NCBI GenBank assembly: GCA_051453625.1
Contig: JBOZIK010000001.1
Coordinates: 70,949,928-71,013,927, forward strand
Length of the DNA stretch: 64,000 bases
Direction: 5' to 3'
Source of the DNA: Welwitschia mirabilis
Lineage: Eukaryota > Gnetophyta > Gnetopsida > Welwitschiales
The position numbers and the translations under genes are program-made. Below, piece by piece: positions 1 through 12,869 of the stretch. The notes below the pieces were generated by a model that saw only the letters and a list, made by a program, of their open reading frames with translations, had not been told where the DNA came from and searched no databases. Every line of letters starts with the position of its first letter. Position 1 is the stretch's first letter.

Positions 1-2803
1 AATTTTAAGATTTATTATTGCATGCTAAGATTTATAAACTTGAGTTACATATCCTTGGATAGTATTTTATCTTAATCAATTTGGCTTGCACTTATAGTCA
101 TTCATCAACTTTATCAAGAACTGACAAGGCTAAGTGAGGGGCTACGTTGTGCTGCCAAATTGTATGTTTTTAATGAGGTATTTTGAGTAGTATTATAAGA
201 CATTTAAACAGGTTTAAGCACAAAATGAAAATTAGTGAGAGTCAAAGAAAAAATCACAGAAGTGCATATACCAACTCTTTTAGAGTCGTTTTGAATAAAT
301 TCTAATACTTTACATTTTGAGAAGGAGTTAATGAGCTTCAAAGCCAATTTAACTTAATAAATAGCTTTAAGAAGGTTTTCATTCCATCCATCCTCTGGAT
401 GACATACCAGAATGATACTACTTGCATGATGACTAGGATGTTGACTAGACCAATATGAAGGATAAATATAAAACTTTATTAATGCAGCATCATCCCTACC
501 ATCATTCAAATAACAACTGAGATGGCCATCTAATTTTAGTAAATGTACCAAACTTTCATAATTTGTTTTGAACTTTCTTATATGATTATTAGGGGTTTTT
601 CCTATGTCTATTAGTCTTATTTGTTTATGAGTCTATCTTTATTAATAAATATCGACTTTGTCCTTAACTCTGGTTATCTTCATTGCAACAAAAATTCTTA
701 TGACAAGATATCGAAGGGCTAGAGGTCAATCTGATAGTTGCAGAGAGGAGTTTTCTTTGGTGTTGGGCTATGTCTCCTTCATTGAGGTGCTATTGCTTTG
801 TAAGAAGATGTTGGTTCAATTTTAATGAAAAGATTCTTTTATTTTTATTCATATTTATGTGTATCTCCCTTATGATTTTTATGTTGCTTTTGATTCTGTA
901 ATAGCTTCATTTGTGATATAAATTATAAGGACAACCTTTATTAAGGTTAAAATCATGAATTTAGGATCTTGCATTGCATGTATATTTTATAGATTAAACC
1001 ATTACATGTTCTTATATTTTGTCTAATGCACTTAATAGCTTAGTTTAGTTTTGATTAATGATAGTTTCCTTCATTGATCTAGGTTATGCAGGGCTAATCT
1101 TGATGACAGAGATTTGGTAGTCAATTAGATATTGCATTTAGGATAGTTTGCATTTTCATTTGCATTATGTTTTTACTTTTCTTATATTGTTGATTTTTAT
1201 TTTTGAGCATTTATTTCATTAAAAGCAATTCTCTATCTTTAATCCTAATGCCTTCAATAGATTATGACATTCAGATTTACTCTTATTTATATTAATGTGT
1301 TATGTTTATGCATATATTTGTGATTAATAGATTTAACTAAAAATATAACATTTGCATAAATATGCATCACAACAATAACTTATCTTTCAAATTTTTAATA
1401 GTGATTTTCAAATATTTCATTTTAAATTTTTTGATTTGGATGTTATTTTTAGCATATCTTTCATATTGAATTTTTAAGCTTGATTGTTATATCTTACCTC
1501 TTGAATTTTTTAACTTATTCTAAAGCTTTCATTTTACATTATTGAGCTTATTATATCTTCTAGTTCTTTATGTTATTCTAGCAATATAATAGACTAATTG
1601 GGTTATTACCTCCTACCATGCAATCCTTACAATTCTTTAGTAATTTCATCCATATTTTTATGGACAACATTATAGTATCTTAAAATTTCTAGAGTCTAGA
1701 TTTTATTATATATTATAAAGTATATTATAAAATATATCATGATATGAAAAATGAAATATTGATTTTTTCATATTAATACAAAACAAAAAATAGAATAAGT
1801 AGGTTATTCTTTTCTTACATGTGCACTTTGTGATTCCTTTGGTAATTCTCCCTATACATCAAGTACATAGCATTTAAGTATCCCAAACTTTCCTAAGTTT
1901 GGTTTCAACCATATACTATGAAGTGAAATTTAATGTATGATGACATAAGGCTCTAGGAATGAAAAGATAACAGGATGACTACATAAAATAAAAATATAAG
2001 AGTTAATGTAAAGGTAGATATATTCCTAATTAAGTAGTTCTTAATTAAACAAATGGTAGGAGGATCCTCAGATATTGATATGTTATAAAAGAATTACATA
2101 AAATATGTACTTATTTTCAATATAGGTCTTAACTAAGATAAATCCTAAAACTTTGTATCATCTAAATTCATTTCTTATATATCATCAATTTTAAATTAAT
2201 TTACATGTGTCCCTATAAACTTAAATTAAAATGATAAGAGTTTAAGTGATGGACTACTAGAATAGATTGATTAAGATGTTTATGTTATTAACTATTGATA
2301 AATGAATGGTTATCTTTGAGGCCCAAAATCTTACTAGTACAATGAGAAAATACTTATAAAATCTAAAAGGAACTAGTCCATCTAGATCAAAGTTTTCTAG
2401 AAATTTGTGTAGTTTAAAATCTTATCATGGAAGGCTTTCATTCGTTTCTTAGAGATTTTTAATTATAATACACTTAATTTAAGATTTTTTTTAAATTATT
2501 TATATTTATTTTATTAAATTATAAAATTTTTCAAGTTTATAATCAAGTTAATTAATATAAAAAAAATCTTTATATTCTTTTCAACAAGAAGGTAAAAATT
2601 ATTTCTAGAAATAAGCCTATTTAGAGATATTCTAATAGAGATTTTATAGGTATTTTAATAAACCTAGAGAGCATTATTCAGGTGGAGTGTATAAGAAATT
2701 TATTAGTAACATTACTTAATCAATTGATGATGATTACCATATTAAATCCATAATGTTGGTCTCATAGGTTAGGATCATGAGTGTAAAAAAGGTTTGTATA
2801 TAT
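1..2803. other. Unassigned AT-rich stretch left of the gypsy LTR
   Basis: No transposon domain, RNA gene or convincing exon is visible. The most GC-rich piece lies near 700-825 on the plus strand, where an ATG-to-stop ORF of 41 codons reads through without interruption. Its product is unrecognised, it has no clear splice context, and it is short enough to be chance. The rest is stop-rich in all frames, as expected of intergenic or long-intron plant DNA. Confidence 0.5.
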
Positions 2804-4045
2804 TGCAATGTAAATTTATGTAATCCTTCAATCCTTAAGAAAATCTTATAGATCATAAATGCTTATACAAAAAACATATTAGTATAGATGAGAGTTGACT
2901 AAAATGTCGTAAGCCATTAAAGACACTAGGATAGAATTAGAGAATTGATTTCTACAAAGCATTTTTATTCTTTTTTTTCTTTTAAGCAAATAAAATTAGA
3001 ACAATGTAAAAATGCAATGCAAGGTGAATGCAAATGCAACACTTATAAATAAGATGCACATGAAATAACTCTAAGTAATGAATCTATTTAACTACCAATC
3101 TTTCTATCATCAAGATCAGCCCTTAGATTAATTAGGAAAAACTATCACTTAACCCTAATCAACATAATCTATAAGATACAATAAATAGAATATAGATAAA
3201 TGCAACTACTAAGTGATGAAAATGTAATATGAAATGGAATGCAAGTACTAAACTAATAATGTCAACCTTAAAAAAGTTTACCATTATGATCTAGATAAAT
3301 TATAAAACTTTCATGAAATAATAACTAACATAAATCATAAGGGAGATGTACAAAATGAAAGTAAATCAATATTTTATTAATCTCAAGCCAATATCCACTT
3401 ACAAAGTAGTAGCATCTTAATAGAGGATACATAGCCCAATACCAAGGAATACTTTCTCTATAGTATAGAATGGATCTCTTACCCTTTAATTTCCCATCAT
3501 AAGACTGTCCAGTATAAAAGATGATTTTCATACTGAGGACAAGGGAGTACCTATAGTTTTATTAAAAGTTCTGAAAAAAAACACTAGAAGTTGGAGATGA
3601 ATCATAGAAACCCACATGGGGTACATTACCCACTACAAAGATAATTCATTTTGTTCATATAAAATAGTTATCATCCTGACTATTATTTGGATCACTCTAG
3701 GGATGATATCCTATAATAAGAGATGACTCATGAATTTTAACCTCATAGCCTCAGTCCATATCACTATCACTATTGTCCTGACTTCATGGAAATGAAAGAG
3801 GATATGATAGTCTTCTTAAGCTCTTTGACTAAGAGAAATTAGCTTCTTGAATCATTATTATTCTCCTCAAAATGTTAAGTATCATAATATTCTTGAAATA
3901 CGTTCAAATATATCAAGAATTGCATGTTTCTATGGTCATCCCATCAACTTTATATGATCATAAAAACTCCACCTAAACTTATCAAAATATCCTACAAAAG
4001 TATTTAAAATACCCCATCAAATACGTATAATTTGCTATTATAACA
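2804..4045 (-). repeat. 3' LTR of the gypsy element
   Basis: It aligns along its whole length with 20531-21788 in direct orientation. Shared landmarks include the stretches near 2819-2870 and 20549-20600, the 'ttttaagcaaataaaa' motif, and the inner boundary ending in 'aaca'. The copies have diverged considerably, to roughly four-fifths identity by eye, so the element is old. The left start is uncertain by about 10 bases (2795 or 2804). A weak purine tract on the minus strand borders it at 4046-4060. Confidence 0.75.
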
Positions 4046-7000
4046 GAGACTCCTACTTAGCCTTGTTAATCCCTAATAAAGTAAGCAATCAACTACAAAT
4101 TATGAGCCAAATTGAATAAGATAAATGATAACTAGAAAAATGTAAATTAAGTTTAGAAATATTTATCATGTAATATTAAATATTAAAAACTAATAAATGG
4201 ATCTATTACCTCTATAAGACGTACAATATGTTATCATCTGGATGACAGTCTAGACAACTGTGGGGTTGACTTGCTTAAGAAATCAAAATAAAAGTTAAGT
4301 TCTTGTGAACATGATCATTAGAAACATTAGAGTACTATGGTCTATGTTATTCCCTTACCTAAAAGATTAGTCACATTGAGAAATAAAATTTACATGTCAT
4401 ACATGAAAATTGTCATAATATATAATCATGATAACATATAAAAATGATGATTTGTATGAATAATCAAAGTAGTAATAACTAAAAATGATGTGTATAAATT
4501 AATTAGTAAGTTTTAAATACAATCTAAAAAAGGCAAATACATTAAACATAATCATAACATTACTCCCTTTATTTATGGTCTCCTAAATCTCCTAGATTAC
4601 ACCTATAAGAAGGCCTACAACTGCTCTATTATGGTCTATTAAACAATGTCCATAGTGCATATCATACAAATAATATAAAATTAGATACTCACTAGTGCAT
4701 CGCATATATGTATCATGAAAGCTAAAAATAGCCCTTATAATTCAAATTTTTTCTTAATATCTTAAAAATATCTCAGAAATATGTCCTTCCCTCCTCCTTC
4801 CACCCTATCTCATAAGCAATCCAATATGTCATGTATTGCAATAATGAAAGGAGAAGTTGTTATCGTCCAAGTTGTCATCTAGACAATAGACATGGAAAAC
4901 GATCAAATTAAAAAACTTTGACAAAACAAAAAAGTCTAGGTAGAGCTAAATAATTAATGATAGCAATAGTGAGCATTAAAAATTTATCACAAGATCCAAG
5001 AAATAAATGAAAGCTAAGAATCATTAACAAAAGGATCAAGGTAAAGTGGCCAAAAGTGGAAAGAACTCAAGGCAAGAGAAAAAGGGCTACATGATAGGGT
5101 AATGATAATGCATCAAGTAAAGAGAAACAATACTAAAGAAAACTCCTCAAATATGCCCAAATACAAAATCATTTAAGAGTAACAAGTGAATGTGCTAAAA
5201 CTCAAAAGAAATAAAAAAAGTATCATTATGAATAAAAGGAACATCATCTATAAAAACTACCAAAGAAGGACAACCGCCATGAATAAAAATCACAAGTGAA
5301 AAGAAAAATATAATAAGGANNNNNNNNNNNNNNNNNNNNNNNNNNNNNNNNNNNNNNNNNNNNNNNNNNNNNNNNNNNNNNNNNNNNNNNNNNNNNNNNN
5401 NNNNNNNNNNNNNNNNNNNNNNNNNNNNNNNNNNNNNNNNNNNNNNNNNNNNNNNNNNNNNNNNNNNNNNNNNNNNNNNNNNNNNNNNNNNNNNNNNNNN
5501 NNNNNNNNNNNNNNNNNNNNNNNNNNNNNNNNNNNNNNNNNNNNNNNNNNNNNNNNNNNNNNNNNNNNNNNNNNNNNNNNNNNNNNNNNNNNNNNNNNNN
5601 NNNNNNNNNNNNNNNNNNNNNNNNNNNNNNNNNNNNNNNNNNNNNNNNNNNNNNNNNNNNNNNNNNNNNNNNNNNNNNNNNNNNNNNNNNNNNNNNNNNN
5701 NNNNNNNNNNNNNNNNNNNNNNNNNNNNNNNNNNNNNNNNNNNNNNNNNNNNNNNNNNNNNNNNNNNNNNNNNNNNNNNNNNNNNNNNNNNNNNNNNNNN
5801 NNNNNNNNNNNNNNNNNNNNNNNNNNNNNNNNNNNNNNNNNNNNNNNNNNNNNNNNNNNNNNACCGGCATGAATAAAAATCACAAGTGTAAAGAAAAATA
5901 TAATAAGGAAACTACTAAATAATGAGGTCCTAAAAATTATGCTAAAAAAGTATAAAAATGAAAATATCAAAAAAAAACTAGAAAAGATAAAAAGTGAAAA
6001 TGAATAACTAGAAATATAAAGAAGATTGTTTGCCTATTCTAAATTCTAACCTAGCAAAGTCCCTTGGTAAAGATCATAAAATCACTTAATTTGTGATGCA
6101 TGGCATGATGTAAAAACTTTAGAAACTACCACTATAATAGGCAATGATTATGACAATGTCAAAAAGATATAATGTTCTGAATAAATAAATGATAAGATCA
6201 AAAGATGCTTAGGAATGGACTCACTTGCTCACATCCTAAAACTACATCAGAATCCTATAAAGTAAAATGATCATGTGAAAGTATTATATGAATAATGAGT
6301 ATTAAACAAAACTAGTGCCTCTTATAACACCAAGAAGATCACTAATCCTATAGCTCTAAGTTATAATTATTTCCATGTTAAGGGGAGTCCAACCATTATC
6401 AGAGGAGTAATAACCTCTAAATCATGGTTAACTAATTCCCTAGTAGAGTTCCCATAGCTAGCAATCCTACTAAAGGTCCCTCTTAACAAAATTTACTCCA
6501 ATGTGGTAGGGCATCATGGTGATCACGTTTTTAGCTCAAATATAAAAGATCGTGATTATTTTTTATTTCTTTTCTTATTTTTTGTTTTAATAGAAGTAAA
6601 TCCCACATGATTAAGTACTCTTAAAGATAAGGGTAAAGAAATGCAAGAAATAAGGGATAACACACTTAAACTACTAAAGACTCATACCATTTAAAAAGAA
6701 TACAAGAACTAATGAATCTTCCTTTAAAATGAAGTTCATAGACATATGAATATCTTAGGACTAAGTGAACTCAATCTTATCACTTTAAAATGACCAAGTA
6801 CAATATTTACTAGTTCATGATAACTTCATAAAATAATATATAATTTAATTTAAAGATGTTCAAGTGATAGCATGATATCCACCAAAGGAATTAACTAAGA
6901 AAGAATTTAGACAATGGCAAGAAGAAAGTCCTCCTCATAAGGGGAGCTTCCAAGACAAGTGCTTCTATCATGTCCAAGATTTAATCAATAGGAGATTCAT

Positions 7001-7399
7001 AGATTTTCAACCTTTATCCATTAACTTTCTAAATTTTTCTAGTGTTTTAATTAGAGATTTTAATTGAGCCATTAGGATGTACTTTTTATACAAGATAAGA
7101 ATCTAACCATTTAGAGGTTAACTTGTTGTGTAAAAGATGCACTTAAGTGTTGTATAAAAAAACTAGTTAACTTGGTTCAAATTACTTATGAATTATTTTT
7201 TATCATGTTTGAACTTGAATTGGGATTTATAGATAAGATAACGATGTATAACATGAGTACTTTTTTATCTAAGTAATTAAGTTAGACTAATTAAGTCTTA
7301 ATATTTTCATCTAAGTTCATAAGATTAAGTTGATGGATGGACTGATAAGAGTTATAGCAAACATCAACTAGCAAAACGCAAACATTTATGTATAGAAGT
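4046..7399 (-). other. Gypsy 3' region (between integrase and 3' LTR), no recognisable gene
   Basis: In Athila-type elements this interval often holds an extra, envelope-like ORF. None can be supported here: the minus strand is dense with stop codons, and 543 unknown bases (5320-5862) lie in the middle. The two sides of that gap carry the same 47 bases. Confidence 0.5.
5320..5862. other. Assembly gap (543 N) flanked by a 47-bp repeat
   Basis: The last 47 bases before the gap (5273-5319) and the first 47 after it (5863-5909) match at 45 positions. This end-to-start match is what two overlapping contigs would give, so the gap may be artificial. A tandem array collapsed in assembly is the alternative. 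Confidence 0.9.
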
Positions 7400-8260
7400 T
7401 CATAAGATAAAAAGCCAAGAGAATTTCTCCAATAGTATGATAATTCCAAAGAATGTCATTAATTTTAAAATTCCAAGTTTTCTTATTGATAGAGATAAGT
7501 TTTTGAAGCATCTTCTTAATTTCCCTATTAGCATTTTTAGCTTGATCATTGAATGGTGGATGATAAACATAAGCAATTCTATGTTCAATTCCAATAGATA
7601 AAGGAAGTTTCCAAAAAAAATGATTGATAAAATAAGTTATTTGATCACTAATTATGATTTTAAGAAAACCAAAACAATAAAAGATATAAGTTCAGGAAAA
7701 ATTACAAATAGTTTGGGCATCATTTTTTATAGTAATAATAGATCTAATCTACTTGGTAATATAATCAATAGTCAGTAAGATGTAATTTTTATCATGAGAA
7801 GGTTGTTTGATAGGAGCTATAAAGTCAATCCCTAATAGTCAAAAGGTTCACGTTCAAAAATAGGTTTAAGGGGCATATCTTGAGAGTGAGTTAGACTACC
7901 ATAACATTGATAAGCATTATACCTTCCATCAAAGTTAAAAGAATCCTTAAAAATGATAGGCATTAAAAACTAAAGTGAAGAATTTTTATTGTATTCTTTA
8001 ATCCACTAAAGGATTCTCCACATACCCCATTATGGTCAAGGTTAAGGATGTTAAGCTTTTTCCATTCTAGCATACATTTATGCATGATTTAATCTTTGCA
8101 TCTTTGGTAAAGAGGGGGAGCATTTGGCTAATAATCACTAGTCCTCTAGAAAAAATATTTTTATTGGTTATAATTCTAATTCTGAGGTGTTTTTATGGTA
8201 ATAAGGTAATTAAAAATTTTATCATACCAAGGAGTAGAATGATTAGAAAAGATGGCATAG
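7400..8260 (-). pseudogene. Ty3/gypsy integrase remnant
   Basis: Integrase joins retrotransposon cDNA to the host chromosome. Read on the minus strand, the segment shows the N-terminal region entering the zinc-binding part (8200-8260), the first catalytic aspartate in a Gly-Ile-Asp-Phe context (complement of 7821-7832), the second in an Ile-Ser-Asp context near 7650, and the downstream block near 7490-7530 rich in Asn, Arg, Glu and Lys. In that block the position of the catalytic glutamate is a lysine (codon AAA after GCT). Several frameshifts and stops interrupt the reading frame, so it is inactive. It lies directly downstream of RNase H, which fixes the gypsy type. The 64-codon ORF at 7400-7594 is one out-of-frame piece of it. 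Confidence 0.75.
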
Positions 8261-8389
8261 ATTTATTTAATAGTAAAGAGTTATTTATTAAAAAATTAAT
8301 CCTTAAATGGAATTTTATCAATAAAACAAGAAAGTTAAGACAAGTGGTCCACAATACTATTATGTTTCTTAGCTTTATCAATGATGATA

Positions 8390-9620
8390 AGATTTAATTC
8401 TAGCATAAGAAGAATTCATATAATAAGTCTAGCACTTAAATATTCCTTGGTTATAAGATAATATATAGCCACATGATCCATATAAACATTGGTATGGAAG
8501 TCAAAAAAATAGTGTCTAATATAATCAATGTAAATGATAATGGCAATCATTTCTTTTTCAGTGGTAGTATAGTTGATTGGGCCTTTGATAAAGTTTTACT
8601 AAGATAATATATGACTTTAATCAAGAACCCAATCCATAACAATGTTAATAACGTTAATATAAGTTCAACATCCTTAATCTAATCTAGTCCCATTATAATA
8701 GATTTAAAAAAAAATTATCTTTAGATGTTTCAAAAGCAAGTTGATATGAGTTATTCCAATCAAATTTAGCTTCTCTTTCAAGTAATGAGTAAAGTGGTTT
8801 ACAAATCTTAGCATAGTCTTAAATATAATAGTGATAGAAACTAGCATGATCAAGGAAAGATATAATAGGTTTAATATTAGTTAGAGGGTTAAGGTTTTGA
8901 ATGATACTAAGTTTTATGGAGTCCATCTTAATTCCCTCACTAGAAATGTATAATCTAAAACAATTCCATTGTTAATAAGAAAGAAATTTTTTTCCAACTC
9001 AAGTGTAGACCACTTTCCATACATTTGTCTAAGAATTTCTCTAACTTTTTCATAATTTATTTAAAATTTTTATCAAAGATTAAGAATTCACCCATAAAGA
9101 TCTTAATGGATTCCTCTATCACATCATAAAATATACCCATTATTACTCACTAAAAAGTTTTAAGAGAGTTAAAAAGTCTAAAAGAAATTCTTCTAAAGGC
9201 AAAGGTTCCAAAGAAAGATGTAAAGGTTGTCTTAGCTTAATCTTCACTAACTATTCAAACCTGATTGTAACCACTATACCCATCAAGAAAATAGTAGTAA
9301 GCATGTCCTTGTATTCTATCAAGTACTTAATTAAGAAAGAATAAAGAACAATGATCTTTCTTAGTAACCTAATTAAGTCTTCTAAAGTTAATGCACATTC
9401 TCCACTTTTCATATTTTTTAATTACTACCATCAAGGGGTTAATCCACTCATTATTATATATAGTGTAGATGATTTCAACATTCATAAGTTTAATAATTTC
9501 ATCCTTGACTACTTACTTAAGGATTGGGTTAAGTAATCGTTGGGGTTTCCTAACTACTTTAGCATTATCTGGACCACTTTGATTTGATGAAATATTTGGG
9601 ATGCTTGGTTGAAAGTTGGA
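8390..9620 (-). pseudogene. Ty3/gypsy reverse transcriptase and RNase H remnant
   Basis: This region copied the element's RNA to DNA and removed the RNA template. On the minus strand the N-terminal RT block lies at about 9480-9600, the Leu-Asp-Gly-Tyr-Ser-Gly-Tyr block near 9250-9290, and the Thr-Phe-Ala-Phe-Arg-Arg block near 9170-9210. The catalytic box at 9087-9095 reads Met-Gly-Glu where active elements carry two aspartates, so both metal-binding residues are lost. RNase H follows at about 8400-8600, with its Tyr-Thr-Thr-Thr-Glu-Lys-Glu block intact around 8550-8570. Stops and frameshifts are frequent. Gag tail precedes RT almost directly, without a recognisable protease, which suggests an internal deletion around 9600-9640. 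Confidence 0.8.
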
Positions 9621-9639
9621 GTTTTTTAGTTGTAAGTTT

Positions 9640-10198
9640 GAGTTTCTAAATATATTCTTAAAAGTTTATTTGGGAGGACTTTAATTAAATGCACATACTT
9701 TCTCAAACATCCTCTCTTCACATGTTATTATTTCGGGGCATTCTTTTGTTAGATGAAAGTTGTCCTCATATATATCACATGTTGAAGTTGTGTTTTCTTC
9801 TTTTGCAACTATTACATCAAATACCATTTAGGTGTATTTTTACAAAGTGGTAGTGAAATCCTTAATCATATTTAGTTAAATCATATTTCTCTTCCTCCTT
9901 ATCATGTTTTACTTCTTTTAATTCTTTTATGGTTTGGCCTATACTTTGATTTTCTTTAGAAGTTAATTTTGGCCAAGTTTGACTTATTTCAACTAGATCT
10001 TCCAACAACTTTCATGAATCATCTAAGGTTAAGTTTATCAAGTTTTCATTATAAGAAAATTCTATAAGTTTTTTATTTGATTATTTCATCTACTATAAAT
10101 ATAATTTATCAATTATTCTTTAGGAAATTCATCAATACGGTTGGAATGAATAGCTATGATAAATTATTCATAAGTTGTAAAATACTCTTCTTGAGGTT
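9640..10198 (-). pseudogene. Gypsy gag, C-terminal part
   Basis: Gag forms the retrotransposon particle. The minus-strand frame shows an acidic and aromatic stretch typical of Athila gag (about 9930-10050: a leucine-rich 'LTLDDS' and 'LLEDLVEISQTWPKL'), then a lysine-glutamate-rich linker and a degraded zinc-knuckle tail around 9720-9790 with Glu-Cys-Pro. It stops abruptly at 10198 where the copia element begins. The other part of the gene is on the far side of that insertion at 19375. When one copy of the 5-bp target duplication is removed, the reading frame continues across the junction. Internal stops show it is dead. Confidence 0.65.
10194..10198. repeat. Target-site duplication, left copy (AGGTT)
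   Basis: It matches AGATT at 19375-19379 in four of five positions. A 5-bp duplication is standard for copia insertion, and the single difference is a transition. Confidence 0.6.
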
Positions 10199-11409
10199 TA
10201 AAATACAGATCGATCCTAAAAGGGGGTTAATAAGTCATAATAAAAATACTTATCCATTTTGAAGATCTACAAATAAAATACAAACACTCCACCAAAAAAT
10301 CATAGAATATTTTTAATGATGGATAGACACCACCCTTCAACGCTTAGACAACCTCTCTTTAGCTAGCATAAATTAATCTCAAAGATTGGTTTTCAGGCTT
10401 ATCATAAATCTATATAATCACTAGTGAATTTTGAAGCTGATCCACAACCCTGAAAGAAAGGATTTAAGCAAAGTGCATAAATTCATAGTTATGCTCCACA
10501 GGAAAAAAATTCACAGCAAGCTTTGATAAGCATAAGTATGAAGAGAAGCTCCTAAAAAGAAATATGAACTCATAATATTTCAAGTGTAGTGCATACAGAA
10601 CTTGTAATAATAATTGATGTAATGTATCAATATAAAAAGTGGTAACCTTCATTATTGAGAGGAAGGTACTTAAATAGAGCAACCCAAAAAATTAGCCATT
10701 TAGAGATAAAAAGCAGACCATTGAAACTGACTCTGCCCTTTTCTGATGAACTACGAAAGTATAACGATTATATTTAAAATACATTAGGTCAACTTTATAA
10801 TAATCTTGATCACCTTAGTATTTGATTGCTCTTGTCCATTTTGTTTAGTCACTCTTTCTTGACTTAGATTTAACAGTCTACTTATTAAATTACCCTTACA
10901 GAAATATTCAATCACCCTTGTCAGATTCTTGATAGTGCTACATCAGAACATTTGTTCACCTTTAATAAATATGAGGTTGATCTTATTAAGATCATCCTAA
11001 CTTGAAATCTTAGTTGGCCTCTTTATGGTCATTTGTGGAAAGTATGTGATTACCCTTAATTATATCTTTGGTTATTCTCACTGTTAATAGACTTAAATTT
11101 ACAAAATGTAGTTCGATCTTCCTTGAGCATAAGATAGGTTACCCACTTTTGTCTCAGTCTGAAATAGATTTGAAAGTTGATCATCCTACATGATATACAT
11201 AGTTGTCTATGATATAACTAGTCTTCATCTGAGTAGTAATTTGTTTACCTAGACTTGGAGCCACGGTCACCCAATCCTAAAGCAGCTTTACCTNNNNNNN
11301 NNNCCCCCCTTCTTTTTCCCATATGATCATCCACTACTATAAAGTTTCTACAAAATAACTAACTTCACAAAGAATCATTAATTTAATCAATGATAGCAGG
11401 TTCTTAACA
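10199..11409 (-). repeat. 3' LTR of the copia element
   Basis: It aligns with 18168-19374 throughout. Its outer end (10199) reads TA where the other copy reads TG, and its inner end is ACA at 11407-11409. Ten unknown bases at 11294-11303 replace about 17 bases present in the other LTR, so the true length is close to 1.22 kb. The LTR copies differ at many sites, mostly transitions, indicating an old insertion. The 72-codon ORF inside it (10464-10682) is not a gene. Confidence 0.85.
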
Positions 11410-11411
11410 AA

Positions 11412-11421
11412 CTTCCCCTTT
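11412..11421 (-). promoter_or_regulatory. Polypurine tract of the copia element
   Basis: The minus strand reads AAAGGGGAAG two bases from the LTR edge at 11409. This is the expected position and composition for the primer of plus-strand DNA synthesis. Confidence 0.75.
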
Positions 11422-11766
11422 GTCATTGATAAAGGAAAAGACTATTTTAAAATGTGTGCTCCTCCTTAATCAAATACATTAGTAATCAAGTTAAATTAAC
11501 ACGAGTTTCACAGGTTAAAAAAATAGTTTACACAAAAGAGATCTTCATTGGTATAAAAACACATTTTGTATTAATCAAAAAATTGGAATTTTGAGATACA
11601 ACTGAAATATTATAATTGACATTAAAATTTACAAAAATACATATGATAAAATACAATTTATTCTTTCCCTTTTTTACAAAATCAAGGATAGGAGTACAAT
11701 AAGATATGGAGAAAATGAAAATATTTAATCAAACTTTGATCCTTCAGAAGACTAGCTGACATCACT

Positions 11767-12161
11767 CTAAGAAGGGTTAAACACTGTAGTACCACTAGCA
11801 ATGAGAGCAGCCTTGGTATGCCAAGTGTAAAAATATAGAGGATGCAAAATATAAAGGATCTTTAGAGTATAGTAGCCTTTGACCTTAGGCCTAGAAGGAT
11901 TGATAGGCTCCTTAAAGATATGTACCTTAGAGAGTGTGGCATGATCAATGAGCCCCATGGGCTTTTGAACCTCCTACTGATCAAGATGAGGAATGTCAAA
12001 ATGTCACAGGTCCTCTTCAATTTAATGGGAATTAACTCAAAATGCTTTTAAAAGTATTCTATTTACTTTAGGCTCATTTTGAAAAATATCTAGCTAGAAG
12101 ATTTGATAGCAGCCTTCTTTCTTCTCTTTCTAGAACCCTTTCCTAATTATTAAGAAGCCAT
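11767..12161 (-). pseudogene. Possible extra 3' ORF of the Sirevirus-like element
   Basis: Between RNase H and the 3' LTR there are 1.4 kb not needed for gag-pol. On the minus strand an ATG at 12159-12161 opens a frame with a Met-Ala-Ser start. It soon meets stops and then a strongly basic run (complement of about 12110-12145, Lys-Arg-Arg-Lys-Lys) resembling a nuclear-localisation signal. In another frame a clean 63-codon ORF covers 11767-11958. Some Sireviruses carry an additional, envelope-like or nuclear protein here, and position and orientation fit. No conserved domain can be named, so the assignment is tentative. Confidence 0.35.
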
Positions 12162-12869
12162 TTGTAGACTAGACCTAAAGAGAAAAAAACATATGAAAGG
12201 AGAAGAGTGGGCTATAAGAGCTAAGGAAAATGATAAAGAAGAAATAAATGATGGTTTGAAAAGGGGTGGGTAGATTTAAAAATCCATGGTACATTACCTT
12301 AAACATGAGTAACTAATCAGTAAGATTAGACAACCCATGTAAAATTTTTAAAATTAAACAATAAGGCAGCAGTCGACCATAAATAATAAGTGGTTAACCC
12401 TGTAAGAGGAAAATTTGATAGTGAAAGCTAAGGTAAAGTTGATTGACTCAAAAATAATGAGTAATTAATCTAATTTACCCAGAAAAATATCTTAATGAGG
12501 TTGATCTTAAAACATAAGTAGTCAACCTAGTTACAAGATGATTTCACAAAAAACACTAAGATAAGATAGTCAATCCAAATATAAGGTTAGGTCGACCTAA
12601 AGTAAAAATAAATTTAACAGAAAAAACCAAAAGATAAATGATCACCCCAACTTACTGAGGAGGTTAACCAGGGTTTAATTTGATATAACAAAGAAATTTT
12701 TAAACCTATGAACTGAACTGTAATATTTAGTTGAGAGTAGGTTTTTTAGGTATTTCTCAGACATGATACCCAGAAAGTAACAAAGTATAGCAAAACGATC
12801 AGATAATAAAGGTTTTATAAAAATACTGGCCAATTAATCTTAAGTACAAATATATTCAAGGGTAATAAT

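Noticed and set aside
5244-5970. 208- and 226-codon minus-strand ORFs
   Set aside because: They consist almost entirely of unknown bases in the gap 5320-5862.
8080-8397. 105-codon plus-strand ORF
   Set aside because: Antisense to the gypsy RNase H-integrase region, which reads clearly on the minus strand.
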